Origin: Xanthocytophaga agilis
GTDB taxonomy: Bacteria > Bacteroidota > Bacteroidia > Cytophagales > 172606-1
DNA: 64,000 nucleotides
Assembly: GCF_030068605.1 (NCBI RefSeq)
Contig: NZ_JASJOU010000007.1
Span: forward strand, 62,001 to 126,000
Direction: 5' to 3'
The notes beneath the pieces are model-generated. The model saw nothing but the letters and a program-made list of their open reading frames with translations. It was not told the origin of the DNA and did no database searches. Shown here piece after piece: positions 1-9,990 of the stretch. The first letter of the stretch is position 1. Every line of letters starts with the position of its first letter. A program made the translations under genes and the position numbers.

Positions 1-419
1 TTAAGCTTCGCACTTACTATCAACGTCAGATTTTGCTGGAACCCACAGAAGTAGTGATTCCGGATGAAGATAAACTATTTCTTGAGAAAGCAATGAAAAT
101 TGTGGAATCCAGATTGAGTGAACAGGAATTTAATGTACAGATTCTGGTACAGGAAATGGGAATGAGTCAATCTGTCTTTTATCGTCGCATCAAAAGTATC
201 ACAGGCCAGACAGTCGTTGAATTTATCCGGGACATTCGCATGAAAAGAGCTGCTCAGCTTTTGGCTCATACAACCTTGCGGGTTTCTGAAATTGCATTTG
301 AAGTAGGAATTGAAGACAATAAATATTTCCGGCAGACTTTTCAAAAAATCTACAATATGACACCATCTGAATACGCCAAACTTCATCGTAAAACAGAAAA
401 AGAAGAGTCGAATAAATAA
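1..419 (+). CDS. Hybrid two-component regulator, C-terminal AraC-type HTH part (partial)
   Basis: Only the C-terminus is inside the window. The reading frame is open from base 3, before the first possible start, so the gene begins outside. The visible 139 residues hold a short linker typical of hybrid sensor/response-regulator proteins (residues reading LRTYYQRQ then LLEPTEV) followed by an AraC/XylS helix-turn-helix domain: the FNVQILVQEMGMSQSVFYRR helix region and the second helix ending in the family signature KYFRQTFQKIYNMTPSEY. Such proteins (HTCS) are membrane sensors whose DNA-binding domain is on the same chain; in Bacteroidota they often control nearby transport or polysaccharide genes. 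The downstream efflux operon lies over 900 bp away, so a link is only possible. The stop codon lies within a terminator-like hairpin. Confidence 0.85.
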   Translation, partial: KLRTYYQRQILLEPTEVVIPDEDKLFLEKAMKIVESRLSEQEFNVQILVQEMGMSQSVFYRRIKSITGQTVVEFIRDIRMKRAAQLLAHTTLRVSEIAFEVGIEDNKYFRQTFQKIYNMTPSEYAKLHRKTEKEESNK

Positions 420-433
420 AAGCTCTTCTTTTC
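397..433 (+). terminator. Hairpin terminator overlapping the stop of the HTH gene
   Basis: AAAAGAAGAG at 398-407 pairs perfectly with CTCTTCTTTT at 423-432 around a 15-base loop that contains the stop codon. The right arm itself provides the T-rich tail. Confidence 0.55.
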
Positions 434-1277
434 TTATCCCATCTATTAATCCTCTCACTATGAAGTATTGCTGGCAAACTTATGGAAAGAGTCTGGCAAT
501 CACAATTCCTAGAATAATCCAGTTTTTCTATTGCTAAATTATTTTCCGTCCAATACTCTTGGATATACCTATTGCCTTTATCTATTAACAGAGATACTCT
601 ACTCAATTTTGTTTTCATCACCTAACCTGGAATACTTAAATAACTAAATTGGACTTATCTGTAGAAAAAGTGTGATTATACTAAAATCATAACTCTAAAT
701 ATGTTACTATTTAGTGTATTTTTTGTCATATTTAATGCAATTATTACACAAGCAATAAGAAGTACCTATCCTCTAAAATAATTCTCCCCACACAAACTAA
801 CTTTACAGACAACAGTCTGTATATCAACGCAATAAAAACAAAAATAGTATATATAAACTTCCAACGCAGACCCTTGTAAGTACAATTCCCGAGTCCGTTA
901 TCTGCATTGACAGACATAATCACAACCTACACATGTGTTTTCCAAAACACTTATCTAATTAAAGAATAGCCTCTCTCTTTTAATCACCTTTTAATGCTAC
1001 GTTAATTTCCCTTTAATTCAGCTGTTGCACTTTTGTAATAGAGAAGAGAATAAGTATTCCAATTTATGCGTCTTTTTAGTAATAATTTGTTAAGAATGAT
1101 CTGTCATCTGACAGGCATTGCCTCGGGGAAAACTGCATTATCGGCATCAACTACATTGACAATTTTACTGTCAATAACTCAGCATATATTTCGAGTAAAG
1201 AAATATGTACTCCCCGCCCCAAATTACCTAATCAACAACGCTGAATATCAATAGTAAAAATCAGAGCAGCTATAGTT
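434..1277. other. Long AT-rich intergenic region before the efflux operon
   Basis: About 850 bases without a convincing gene. Short open frames exist on both strands, but they lack family features and look like chance. A perfect 10-bp palindrome ACACATGTGT lies at 929-938. The length suggests promoter and regulatory DNA for the downstream efflux operon; I could not place a promoter with confidence. Confidence 0.5.
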
Positions 1278-1296
1278 ATGTGTATTGGTTACACAT
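1278..1296. promoter_or_regulatory. Operator-like inverted repeat upstream of efflux operon
   Basis: ATGTGTA at 1278-1284 and TACACAT at 1290-1296 form a perfect 7-bp inverted repeat with a 5-base spacer. It sits 38 bp upstream of the adaptor-protein start, a suitable place for a repressor or activator site. No cognate regulator is identified. Confidence 0.35.
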
Positions 1297-1334
1297 CTTT
1301 TAACGAAACATAAACCAAACTGTACAAATAGATT

Positions 1335-2420
1335 ATGAGTAGAATTTTCATGTTCATGAGTTTGTGTGCCTTGTTATGTTATACAAGTTGTACATCACAC
1401 AAAGAAGAAGAAAAGGAGGAAGAAACTGAATTCCTGGTTACCAGTCCTTTGCAAAAAGACACAACAGTTCTCAGAGACTATGTGTGTCAAATCCATGCCA
1501 TAAGCCACATTGAACTTAGAGCACTGGAAAAGGGCTACTTGCAGAAGATTTTTGTGGACGAAGGAAAGATGGTTAAAAAAGGGCAGATTATGTTCCAGAT
1601 TATGCCGATGCTTTATCAGGCTGAACTGGAAAAATCGAAAGCAGAAGCCAATTTTGCGGAGATTGAATACCTGAACACAAAAAGACTTGCGGATAGCAAT
1701 GTAGTAGCTCCTAATGAATTAGCATTGGCTAAGGCTAAGCTGAACAAAGCAAAAGCTGAATTATCCTTATCTCAAGTCCATTTAGGTTTCACAGAGATCA
1801 AAGCTCCTTTTGATGGTATCATGGATCACTTTCAGGTGCGGTTAGGTAGTCTTGTAGATGAAGGTGACTTGTTGACTACTCTGTCAGATAACAGCAAAAT
1901 GTGGGTGTACTTTAACGTTCCGGAAGCTGAATACCTGGATTATAAAACTAAGGTAAAAAAAGACAGTCTGATAAAAGTAAACCTGATGATGGCAAACAAT
2001 CAACTGTTTGACTATCCAGGTGTAGTAGAAACCATTGAAGCTGATTTTAATAATGAAACTGGTAACATTGCTTTCAGGGCTACCTTCCCTAATCCTAATG
2101 GGTTGTTAAGACATGGAGAAACAGGTAACATCCGCATGACCATACCTCTTAAAGGAGCGTTGATTATTCCTCAGAAGTCCACTTTCGAAGTTCTTGAAAA
2201 GAAATATGTATTTGTGGTTGGTAAAGATCACGTAGTACATCAGAAGGAAATTACTATTTCTGCTGAAATGCCTGATATCTATATAGTAAAAGATGGCTTA
2301 GCAGCAGACGAAAAAATTATGCTGGAAGGTATACGTAAGGTAAAAGAGGGAGATAAGATAGAATTCAAATATGAGGAACCGAAGTCGGTAATTTCTCACC
2401 TGAAAGTATATGTCGAATAA
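1335..2420 (+). CDS. RND efflux periplasmic adaptor (membrane fusion protein)
   Basis: Periplasmic adaptor that links an inner-membrane RND pump to an outer-membrane channel. The 361-residue length fits the HlyD/AcrA family. A lipoprotein signal with lipobox ending at Cys19 (CYTSC) indicates lipid anchoring. The biotinyl-lipoyl-like half-motif with GYLQKIFVDEGKMVKKGQ (about residues 69-88) is followed by an alpha-helical hairpin and the second half-motif (FTEIKAPFDGIMDHFQVRLG), then a beta-barrel domain. It is the first gene of a three-gene operon, 23 bp before the pump gene. Substrate cannot be told from sequence alone. Confidence 0.93.
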   Translation: MSRIFMFMSLCALLCYTSCTSHKEEEKEEETEFLVTSPLQKDTTVLRDYVCQIHAISHIELRALEKGYLQKIFVDEGKMVKKGQIMFQIMPMLYQAELEKSKAEANFAEIEYLNTKRLADSNVVAPNELALAKAKLNKAKAELSLSQVHLGFTEIKAPFDGIMDHFQVRLGSLVDEGDLLTTLSDNSKMWVYFNVPEAEYLDYKTKVKKDSLIKVNLMMANNQLFDYPGVVETIEADFNNETGNIAFRATFPNPNGLLRHGETGNIRMTIPLKGALIIPQKSTFEVLEKKYVFVVGKDHVVHQKEITISAEMPDIYIVKDGLAADEKIMLEGIRKVKEGDKIEFKYEEPKSVISHLKVYVE

Positions 2421-2443
2421 CATCAACATTTAAAAGCAAGCTA

Positions 2444-5400
2444 ATGTTTAATTTATTTTTAAAGAGGCCAGTATTCGCCATCGTCTTATCGCTTGTGATT
2501 ATTTTCATGGGCGTCCTGGCTGTCAAGACATTACCAACATCCCAGTTCCCTGAAATTGCGCCTCCGGTTGTAATGGTTTCTGCATCCTATCCGGGAGCTA
2601 GTGCCAAAGCATTGGCAGAGTCAGTTATTATTCCGCTGGAACAATCTATCAATGGTGCGTGGGGTATGCGTTACATGACTTCCGATGCAACCAGTGCGGG
2701 TGAAGCTAACATTCAGGTTATATTCAACCCAGGTACTGATATAAACCAGGCTCTGGTACAGGTTTCCAACCGTGTTCAGCAGGTGACTAACCGTTTACCT
2801 ACACTGGTACAACGTGAAGGGGTTGTTATTACGCCTGTAATTCCTAGTATGTTGATGTACGTTAACCTGTATAGTAAGGATAAGAATGCCAACATGAAGT
2901 TCCTTTTTAACTATGCTGGTGTTAACATGATTCCTGAAATACAACGGATCAACGGTATAGGACAAGCAAGGATTCTTGGTAGCCGGCAATATGCGATGCG
3001 GGTTTGGTTAAAGCCTGACCGTATGCGAGCGTATAATGTTTCTCCGGATGAGGTGATGGAAGCACTGAATGATCAAAGTATCATTGGTAAACCCGGACGG
3101 ATAGGTAGAGGGGATGGTAGCCGGGCAGAATCATTAGAATACGTTTTAGCTTACAGTGACCGTTTCAGTGAACCGTCTCAATATGAAAATGTAATTATCA
3201 GAGCAAATCCCAATGGAGAATTGCTTCGTTTGAAAGATGTAGCATCTGTTGTATTGGGAAGTGAATATTATGACATTTACTCCAACCTGAACGGACATCC
3301 ATCGGCAGCGATTGTATTAAAACAAACATACGGCAGTAATGCTACAGAGGTAATTGAAAACGTAAAAGCCAAGTTGGAGGATCTTAAAAAATCTTTCCCT
3401 CCCGGAATGGACTATGAGATCAGTTATGACGTTTCTAACTTCCTGGATGCCTCTACTGAAAACGTAATCCACACATTAAGAGATGCATTTATTCTGGTGG
3501 CGTTAGTAGTATTCGTCTTCCTTGGCGACTGGAGATCTACACTTATTCCAACACTAGCGGTACCTATATCGCTGATTGGTGCATTTATCTTTATGCAGTT
3601 GCTTGGGCTTACCATCAACATGATCACCTTATTCGCGGTTGTGTTGGCGATTGGTATTGTGGTGGATGATGCGATTGTCGTCGTCGAGGCAGTCCATGCG
3701 GCGATGGAAGAATATCATTTGTCGCCTTATCGAGCGGTACAGAAAGTGCTTAGAGAGATCAGTGGTGCGGTAATTGCCATTACCTTGTTGATGACTGCGG
3801 TGTTTATTCCGGTAGCCTTTATGCCTGGTGCTGTAGGTACATTCTACAGACAGTTCTCCATAACAATGGCTAGTTCTATTGTACTCTCTGGTTTTATTGC
3901 CTTAACCCTTACCCCTGTTCTTTGTGCTATGATCTTAAAGAATAATCATGGCAAACCAAAGAAATCAAATATTCTAACCAAAGCTCTTGATAGTTTTAAC
4001 CGGGGATTTGAGAAACTGACGGATAAATATACAAGTGTATTACGGGTAATAGCACACAGAAAGTGGGTGACTGTTGGTATGTGGCTGGCATTTGCAGCCG
4101 GGATTGCTATAGTTGCAAACATATTGCCTTCCGGCTTTATTCCTAGTGAAGATCAGGGTATGATTTACGCCATTATCCAGACACCTCCAGGTTCAACTCT
4201 TGAGAGAACCAATGATATATCCCGTCAGTTGCAGGAAATTGTTGAAAAAGTAGATGGAATAAAATCTGTTTCTTCCATAGCAGGTTATGAGGTATTGACA
4301 GAAGGTCGGGGATCAAATGCAGGTACATGTTTGATTAACCTGAAACCATGGTCTGAACGCAAACATACCATGCAGGAAATTATTTATGAACTGGAAGAGA
4401 AAGCAAAAGAGATTCCGGGTGCAACCATAGAATTTTTCGATCCGCCAGCTGTACCTGGATTTGGAGCGGCAGGTGGTTTTGCATTACAGTTACTGGACAA
4501 AACCAATAGTGGTGATTACAATCAGCTTGAAAAAGTGAAAAACGATTTCATGGCAGAATTGGGCAAGCGCAAAGAACTTACAGGTCTATTCACTTTCTTC
4601 AGTGCCAACTATCCACAATACGAGATTGAGATAGACAATCAGCTGGCCATGCAGAAAGGGGTAACTATCGGTAATGCTATGAATACACTTTCTATTTATG
4701 TAGGAAGTACATACGAACTTGGTTTCATTAAATATCAACGTTTCTTTAAGGTGTTTGTTCAGGCTGCACCGGAATACAGAAGACTCCCAAGTGATATCAT
4801 GGAAATGTATGTAAAAAACGACCATGGTGAAATGGTTCCGTTCTCAGCTTTCATGAAGATTAAAAAGAAACAGGGAGCCAATGAAATCAACCACTACAAC
4901 ATGTATAATACAGCAGCCGTACGCGGTGCTCCTGCCAAAGGATACAGTAGTGGTGAGGCAATCAAAGCAGTACAGGAAGTGGCAGCCAAAACCTTACCTC
5001 ACGGCTTTGATATTGACTGGGCAGCTCTTTCCTATGATGAGGTAAGACGTGGAAATGAAGCGGTTGTAATTTTCGTCATCGTATTAGTCTTCGTTTACTT
5101 TGTACTTGCAGCACAATACGAAAGCTTTATTATTCCATTAGCCGTAGTGTTCTCATTACCTCCAGGTGTATTCGGATCATTTATGTTGATTAAATCCATG
5201 GGATTGGCTAACGACATCTATGCTCAGGTAGGACTTGTCATGCTTGTTGGGTTGTTAGGAAAGAACGCTGTATTGATTGTAGAGTTTGCCGTTCAGAAAA
5301 ACAAGCAGGGTGCAACTATAATCGACGCAGCTATTGAAGGTGCCAAAGTACGTTTCAGACCTATTTTGATGACATCTTTTGCCTTTATTGCAGGGTTAAT

Positions 5401-5647
5401 TCCATTAGTAATCTCTCATGGTGCAGGTGCAATTGGTAACCGTACTATCGGTGGCTCTGCACTGGGTGGTATGCTTTTCGGAACCATTTTCGGGGTACTT
5501 ATTGTACCTGGGTTGTACTACATATTCGGAAGCCTGGCAGAAGGCCGGAAGATGATTAAAGATGAAGAAGAAGGTTCATTAACTGAAGGCTTCGTACATA
5601 GCATAGACACTTTTCCCATAATTGATGACAGCAAAGACGATGAGTAA
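2444..5647 (+). CDS. RND multidrug efflux pump, HAE1 (AcrB-like) permease
   Basis: Inner-membrane proton-driven exporter of the hydrophobe/amphiphile efflux family; 1067 residues, full length for AcrB-type pumps. The N-terminus MFNLFLKRPVFAIVLSLVIIFMG is the standard first membrane helix. Family marks include the N-terminal porter-domain stretch ASYPGASAKALAESVIIPLEQ, the membrane motif GIVVDDAIVVVEAV with the acidic pair of the proton relay in helix 4, the repeated second half with VGLLGKNAVLIVEFA in helix 10, and PILMTSFAFIAGLIPLV near the end. It lies between adaptor and outer-membrane factor genes and its stop overlaps the next start by 8 bases, implying translational coupling. Confidence 0.96.
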   Translation: MFNLFLKRPVFAIVLSLVIIFMGVLAVKTLPTSQFPEIAPPVVMVSASYPGASAKALAESVIIPLEQSINGAWGMRYMTSDATSAGEANIQVIFNPGTDINQALVQVSNRVQQVTNRLPTLVQREGVVITPVIPSMLMYVNLYSKDKNANMKFLFNYAGVNMIPEIQRINGIGQARILGSRQYAMRVWLKPDRMRAYNVSPDEVMEALNDQSIIGKPGRIGRGDGSRAESLEYVLAYSDRFSEPSQYENVIIRANPNGELLRLKDVASVVLGSEYYDIYSNLNGHPSAAIVLKQTYGSNATEVIENVKAKLEDLKKSFPPGMDYEISYDVSNFLDASTENVIHTLRDAFILVALVVFVFLGDWRSTLIPTLAVPISLIGAFIFMQLLGLTINMITLFAVVLAIGIVVDDAIVVVEAVHAAMEEYHLSPYRAVQKVLREISGAVIAITLLMTAVFIPVAFMPGAVGTFYRQFSITMASSIVLSGFIALTLTPVLCAMILKNNHGKPKKSNILTKALDSFNRGFEKLTDKYTSVLRVIAHRKWVTVGMWLAFAAGIAIVANILPSGFIPSEDQGMIYAIIQTPPGSTLERTNDISRQLQEIVEKVDGIKSVSSIAGYEVLTEGRGSNAGTCLINLKPWSERKHTMQEIIYELEEKAKEIPGATIEFFDPPAVPGFGAAGGFALQLLDKTNSGDYNQLEKVKNDFMAELGKRKELTGLFTFFSANYPQYEIEIDNQLAMQKGVTIGNAMNTLSIYVGSTYELGFIKYQRFFKVFVQAAPEYRRLPSDIMEMYVKNDHGEMVPFSAFMKIKKKQGANEINHYNMYNTAAVRGAPAKGYSSGEAIKAVQEVAAKTLPHGFDIDWAALSYDEVRRGNEAVVIFVIVLVFVYFVLAAQYESFIIPLAVVFSLPPGVFGSFMLIKSMGLANDIYAQVGLVMLVGLLGKNAVLIVEFAVQKNKQGATIIDAAIEGAKVRFRPILMTSFAFIAGLIPLVISHGAGAIGNRTIGGSALGGMLFGTIFGVLIVPGLYYIFGSLAEGRKMIKDEEEGSLTEGFVHSIDTFPIIDDSKDDE

Positions 5648-7073
5648 TAAAAGAATATTGAATTGCTTAGCCACAGGCTGTATTCTCTTACTGGTTACAG
5701 CTTGTAGTGTACCGACTACATCAGTCAGAACAGAAAATAAGAAAGTCCCTGCGAGTTTTAATAACTCGCAGGACTCTACCAATACTGCAAAGATCAGATG
5801 GAGGGACTTCTTTACAGATCCTAATCTGGTCGCTCTGATTGATACTGCGTTGAAAAACAACCAGGAATTAAATATTACATTACAGGAAATTGAAATTTCC
5901 AGAAATGAAATAAGAGTCAGAAAAGGAGATTACATGCCATTTGTAGGTTTACGAGGAGCAGCTGGCGTTGAAAAGTCTGGCCGATATACTCTTCAGGGAG
6001 CTACTGAGGCAAATACTCAGATCAAACCGGATAAGGAAATGCCAGATCCATTGCCAGATTATCTGGTAGAAGCTTTTGCTACCTGGGAACTGGATATCTG
6101 GCATAAATTACGCAATGCGAAAAAGGCAGCAGTAAACCGGTATCTGTCTTCTGTAGAAGGAAGAAACTTCATGGTTACCAACCTGATTGCAGAGATAGCT
6201 AACTCTTATTATGAATTACTGGCGTTGGACAATCAGCTAGCTATTGTAAGGCAGAATATTGAGATTCAGAATAATGCGCTGGAAATTGTAAGACTGCAGA
6301 AACAATCTGCCCGTGTTACAGAACTAGCAGTACGCAGGTTTGAAGCACAAGTGCTTAACACCCGAAGTATTCAGTATGGTATTCAGCAAAGAATTGTTGA
6401 AACAGAAAACCGGATTAACTTTCTGCTTGGTCGGTATCCTCAACCTATCCAGAGAGACTTCCAAGCTTTCAACAACTTAATTCCAAGTACTATATATTCA
6501 GGTGTTCCCTCTCAGTTGCTGGCAAATCGCCCGGACATTAAACAAGCTGAACTAGCACTTATGGCAGCGAAGCTGGATGTAAAATCAGCGAAGGCTAACT
6601 TCTATCCATCTCTGCGTATTTCAGCAGCTATTGGCTTTGATGCATTCAATCCATCTTATCTGATCAAGACACCTCAATCTTTGCTGTATTCACTGGCAGG
6701 AGATTTGATTGTGCCTTTGGTTAACAGAAACGCCATAAAAGCAACATATATCAATGCTAATGCCAGACAATTGCAGGCTGTTTACAATTATGAACGTACT
6801 ATTCTAAACGCCTATGTTGAGGTAGCCAATCAGGTATCAAAAATCAGTAATCTTGAAAAGAGTTACGATTTGAAAGAGAAAGAAGTGCAGGCATTGACCC
6901 AGTCTATCACTATTTCCAACAACCTCTTTAGTTCCGCAAGAGCTGATTATATGGAAGTATTGTTAACTCAACGGGATGCGCAAGAATCTAAGTTTGAACT
7001 GGTTGAAACCAAGATGCAACAGATGAATGCTATGGTTAATATTTATCGAGCATTAGGTGGTGGATGGAATTAA
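5640..7073 (+). CDS. Outer-membrane efflux channel lipoprotein (NodT/OprM family)
   Basis: Outer-membrane factor (TolC-like trimeric channel) completing the tripartite RND pump. I chose the ATG at 5640 because it gives a clean lipoprotein signal (MSNKRILNCLATGCILLLVTAC) with the lipid-bearing Cys at residue 22; an in-frame upstream start at 5622 is possible. The protein has the two tandem outer-membrane-efflux repeats with long helices, and family signatures such as SQLLANRPDIKQAELALMAA and YPSLRISAAIGF around residues 290-330. Its length of about 477 residues is normal. The start overlaps the pump gene end. Confidence 0.93.
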   Translation: MSNKRILNCLATGCILLLVTACSVPTTSVRTENKKVPASFNNSQDSTNTAKIRWRDFFTDPNLVALIDTALKNNQELNITLQEIEISRNEIRVRKGDYMPFVGLRGAAGVEKSGRYTLQGATEANTQIKPDKEMPDPLPDYLVEAFATWELDIWHKLRNAKKAAVNRYLSSVEGRNFMVTNLIAEIANSYYELLALDNQLAIVRQNIEIQNNALEIVRLQKQSARVTELAVRRFEAQVLNTRSIQYGIQQRIVETENRINFLLGRYPQPIQRDFQAFNNLIPSTIYSGVPSQLLANRPDIKQAELALMAAKLDVKSAKANFYPSLRISAAIGFDAFNPSYLIKTPQSLLYSLAGDLIVPLVNRNAIKATYINANARQLQAVYNYERTILNAYVEVANQVSKISNLEKSYDLKEKEVQALTQSITISNNLFSSARADYMEVLLTQRDAQESKFELVETKMQQMNAMVNIYRALGGGWN

Positions 7074-7138
7074 GCAGATAGTGCCAATAGATTACGCAAT
7101 TATCTACGTTAAATAGTTTAGAACTACACATAGTAAAC

Positions 7139-7170
7139 AAAAGGTTCGGGCATATTGGCCGAACCTTTTT
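7139..7170. terminator. Strong terminator after the efflux operon
   Basis: AAAAGGTTCGG (7139-7149) pairs with CCGAACCTTTT (7159-7169) over a 9-base loop and is followed by a T run. It sits between the plus-strand efflux operon and the minus-strand T6SS operon, and the A-rich left flank means it may work for both. Confidence 0.8.
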
Positions 7171-7212
7171 TATTTATAGCTATCGAAGTACTGCTAGACA
7201 AATCATCTAAGT

Positions 7213-7347
7213 TCATACTATAAATGTATGAATCAAAAACAGAATCAGGCCAACAATTGCCATTTCCAATGTTATTATAAAAATCTGGTGTAACCTTATC
7301 TTCTTTAGCCAGTTTTCAGGATCATTCTTGTTGTCTTTTAAAATCAT
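7213..7347 (-). CDS. Possible 44-residue single-pass membrane peptide
   Basis: A short frame that reads MILKDNKNDPENWLKKIRLH and then a hydrophobic helix (IFIITLEMAIVGLILFLIHTF) before the stop. It has a charged, hydrophilic N-terminus and one clear membrane segment. It is on the same strand as tssH and begins 98 bases after the tssH stop, so it could be the last gene of the T6SS operon. Gap content is otherwise empty. I do not recognise a family; coding status rests on composition and position only. Confidence 0.4.
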   Translation of the reverse strand: MILKDNKNDPENWLKKIRLHQIFIITLEMAIVGLILFLIHTFIV

Positions 7348-7445
7348 ACCACAATAGTACTACTCAGGCAATGTCTCAGGAGGGGGTATTTTCACCTATT
7401 GTAGGGTATTAAATCGTTTGTAAGTAGATACTCAATTTTTCATAG

Positions 7446-9947
7446 TTATGAAACTACCTCTAAAAGAGGATTTAATGTAACCATCCATTCCAGTAGCCCT
7501 TCCTGTACATGTACTTTCACCAATGATCCTTTCTCTACTTCACCAGCCACTATCATGTGTGATATAGGCCTGCGCAGCTTATTTCTGATAACACCTTTTA
7601 ATTGTCGGGCACCATACTGTGGGGCAAACTCACTTAAGGCAAGATAGCGCTTAGCCTCTTGCGTCAATTCCAGCGTAATACCTTGTTTGTTAAGCAAGTC
7701 TGTTAATCCATGCAGATGCAGATCAAAAATCCGCACAGCATTTTCTTCAGAAATAGGACCAAATGGGACAATCTCTGTCAACCGAGCCAGAAATTCAGGT
7801 CTGAAATAGCGACTCATAATTTCCATAAGTTCACTGGCAGCAGGAATTTCCTGATGGTTAAATTTATGCGAAATAAAATCACTGCCAATGTTGGAAGTGA
7901 AGAGAATCACGGCATTTGAAAAATCTCCTTCCTTACCAAGTCTATCATGCAAGCGACCTTCATCCAAAATCTGCAGAAAGATGTCAAATACAGAACTGTG
8001 GGCTTTTTCTATCTCATCAAATAAAACTACAGAGTAAGGCTTCTGACGTATCTTGTTAACCAACAATCCGCCTTCTTCATAGCCCGTATACCCTGGAGGA
8101 GCTCCATATAATAAGGCTGCAGAATGTTCTTCCTTAAACTCTGACATATCAAACCGAATCAGAAAAGACTCATCATTAAATAGAAAGTTTGCAAGGGACT
8201 TAGCTAATTCTGTTTTTCCTGTGCCAGTAGGACCTAGTAAAAAAAACGACCCAATGGGTTGTCCAGCTTTAGTCAAACCAGAGCGTGCTTCCAGAATAGC
8301 ATCTGATAAGGCTTTTACTGCATGATCCTGACCAATAACCCGTTTCTTCAATACGCCATCAATTGTCAGTAGCTTATCCCGCTCTTTGCTTTGTATCTTA
8401 CCTAATGGAATTCCGGTTTTGTGTGATACAATAGCAGCTACATCCTGTTTATCTACGGAACCTTTTGGAAGGTCTGTAAGTGAAAGCAGCTTTTCAAGCT
8501 TTTTTTCCAGATGCTCATACAAAGCAGTTGGCAGATCCAGCTCTTCAACCAGAGGATCTTCCTCCAACTGATTTAATAATACAGGACTTACCTTATTTTT
8601 TAGTTGCTGATGATACCATTTCAGTTCCTGCAAATCGCCAGAGTCTGAACGTAAGGCAATCAATTGCTGTTGCAACAATTCCAGCTCCAGTTTTGAAGTT
8701 TCGCCTACCATGCGAATTGCTGCTAGCGTGCGATCTAGCAGATCAATGGCAGCATCAGGTAATCTCCGATCCTTTATATATCTTTTAGAAAGACGAACCG
8801 CCTCACTCACAGCGTCTTTTGTTACCTTCAGTCTATGGTGCTTTTCATAGAACGGGAGTAAATGTTGTAACATACGGGTAGCTGTTTCTACATCAGGCTC
8901 CTCTACATGTAACACTTCAAACCGACGACTAAACGCTTCATCGGCTTCAATATATTTCCGATATTCATCAGTGGTAGTAGCTCCAATAACGGTAAGTTCA
9001 CCCCGTGCTAATTCCGGCTTTAGCAGATTGGCAACGCCTGTTCCCATAGAACCCCTACTATCAAGCAACAGGTGTATTTCATCAATAAACAAAATAGCTT
9101 TTTCGAGTTGTTTTAACTCTTTCAGTATCCCCTTTAACCTGTCTTCTACTTCTCCTTTATACGATGCTCCTGCAATCAATGCCCCGTTATCCAGTTCCCA
9201 TACCTGTGCATTTCGCAGATGTACAGGCACATGACCTGCTACAATAGTCAGCGCAAATCCATCAACCAGAGCCGTTTTTCCCACACCGGGCTCTCCTACC
9301 AGAATTACATTGGGTTTGGTGCGTCTGCCTAAAGTTTCGGCAATCATACGGGTTTCCCGATCTCTGCCAATAATAGGATCAAGCAGTCCTTCTTTTGCCA
9401 GTTCGGTTTTATTCACACAATATTTTAACAGGTTTGTAAAAGATGTATTAGCAAGGGGAACTGTATTAGCTCTCTCAGTAGAATCAGATGATACAGTCTT
9501 AGAGTATACAGCCTGCTCTGTATCTATGTCAGCAAGGGCGGCATCTATAACTTCTTTTTGTATAAGGGGCAATGTCTTAAGCTGATCAGCGGAGAAAGCC
9601 AAACCCGGCTTTACTAATGCAGCCAATACAGCCACAGCATCCGTCTGCTCCCTACCTAGCTGCATTCTCACCAGATCAGCTAGTTCCATTACAGATTTTA
9701 CCTGTTCATCTCCTGAAGGATTTTGTACGCTACGTCCAGATCTGGGATAGCCTTCCATGCGTACTTCTGCCCAATCACGCAGATAATAAATATCTTTTCC
9801 TTGTGCAGCAAGCCAGGATGCCAGTCCAACGTCATTGTGTAGTAATCCCATTAGCAGGTGCGCAGGTCCAAACAATTCATTCTGGTATTCCTTACATAAC
9901 GACTGTGCAATCTGAATAGCACGCCGGACAGATTCAGTATAATTCAT
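7446..9947 (-). CDS. tssH: TssH (ClpV-type) AAA+ ATPase of the T6SS
   Basis: Double-ring AAA+ ATPase that disassembles the contracted TssB/TssC sheath in the cytoplasm so it can be reused. An N-terminal Clp repeat domain (about residues 1-150) is followed by the first AAA module with Walker A GEPGVGKTA near residue 217 and Walker B ILFIDEIH, then a coiled middle domain, and a second AAA module with GPTGTGKTE near 571 and VVLFDEIEKAH, ending in a ClpB-type D2 C-terminal domain. The 833-residue length fits ClpV. Because ClpB/ClpV are similar, the assignment to TssH relies on its place as last major gene of a complete T6SS operon. Confidence 0.9.
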   Translation of the reverse strand: MNYTESVRRAIQIAQSLCKEYQNELFGPAHLLMGLLHNDVGLASWLAAQGKDIYYLRDWAEVRMEGYPRSGRSVQNPSGDEQVKSVMELADLVRMQLGREQTDAVAVLAALVKPGLAFSADQLKTLPLIQKEVIDAALADIDTEQAVYSKTVSSDSTERANTVPLANTSFTNLLKYCVNKTELAKEGLLDPIIGRDRETRMIAETLGRRTKPNVILVGEPGVGKTALVDGFALTIVAGHVPVHLRNAQVWELDNGALIAGASYKGEVEDRLKGILKELKQLEKAILFIDEIHLLLDSRGSMGTGVANLLKPELARGELTVIGATTTDEYRKYIEADEAFSRRFEVLHVEEPDVETATRMLQHLLPFYEKHHRLKVTKDAVSEAVRLSKRYIKDRRLPDAAIDLLDRTLAAIRMVGETSKLELELLQQQLIALRSDSGDLQELKWYHQQLKNKVSPVLLNQLEEDPLVEELDLPTALYEHLEKKLEKLLSLTDLPKGSVDKQDVAAIVSHKTGIPLGKIQSKERDKLLTIDGVLKKRVIGQDHAVKALSDAILEARSGLTKAGQPIGSFFLLGPTGTGKTELAKSLANFLFNDESFLIRFDMSEFKEEHSAALLYGAPPGYTGYEEGGLLVNKIRQKPYSVVLFDEIEKAHSSVFDIFLQILDEGRLHDRLGKEGDFSNAVILFTSNIGSDFISHKFNHQEIPAASELMEIMSRYFRPEFLARLTEIVPFGPISEENAVRIFDLHLHGLTDLLNKQGITLELTQEAKRYLALSEFAPQYGARQLKGVIRNKLRRPISHMIVAGEVEKGSLVKVHVQEGLLEWMVTLNPLLEVVS

Positions 9948-9990
9948 ACAATTGATTAGTATTTTCAGTAATGAGAAGCAGGAGGGTATA

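Noticed and set aside
1066-1254. 62-codon plus-strand frame upstream of the efflux operon
   Set aside because: Low-complexity translation, no recognisable features, and it lies in probable promoter DNA; judged a chance frame.
7446-9947. Reading this gene as the general chaperone ClpB
   Set aside because: ClpB and ClpV look alike, but the gene is in line with tssO and the other T6SS genes, so TssH is preferred.
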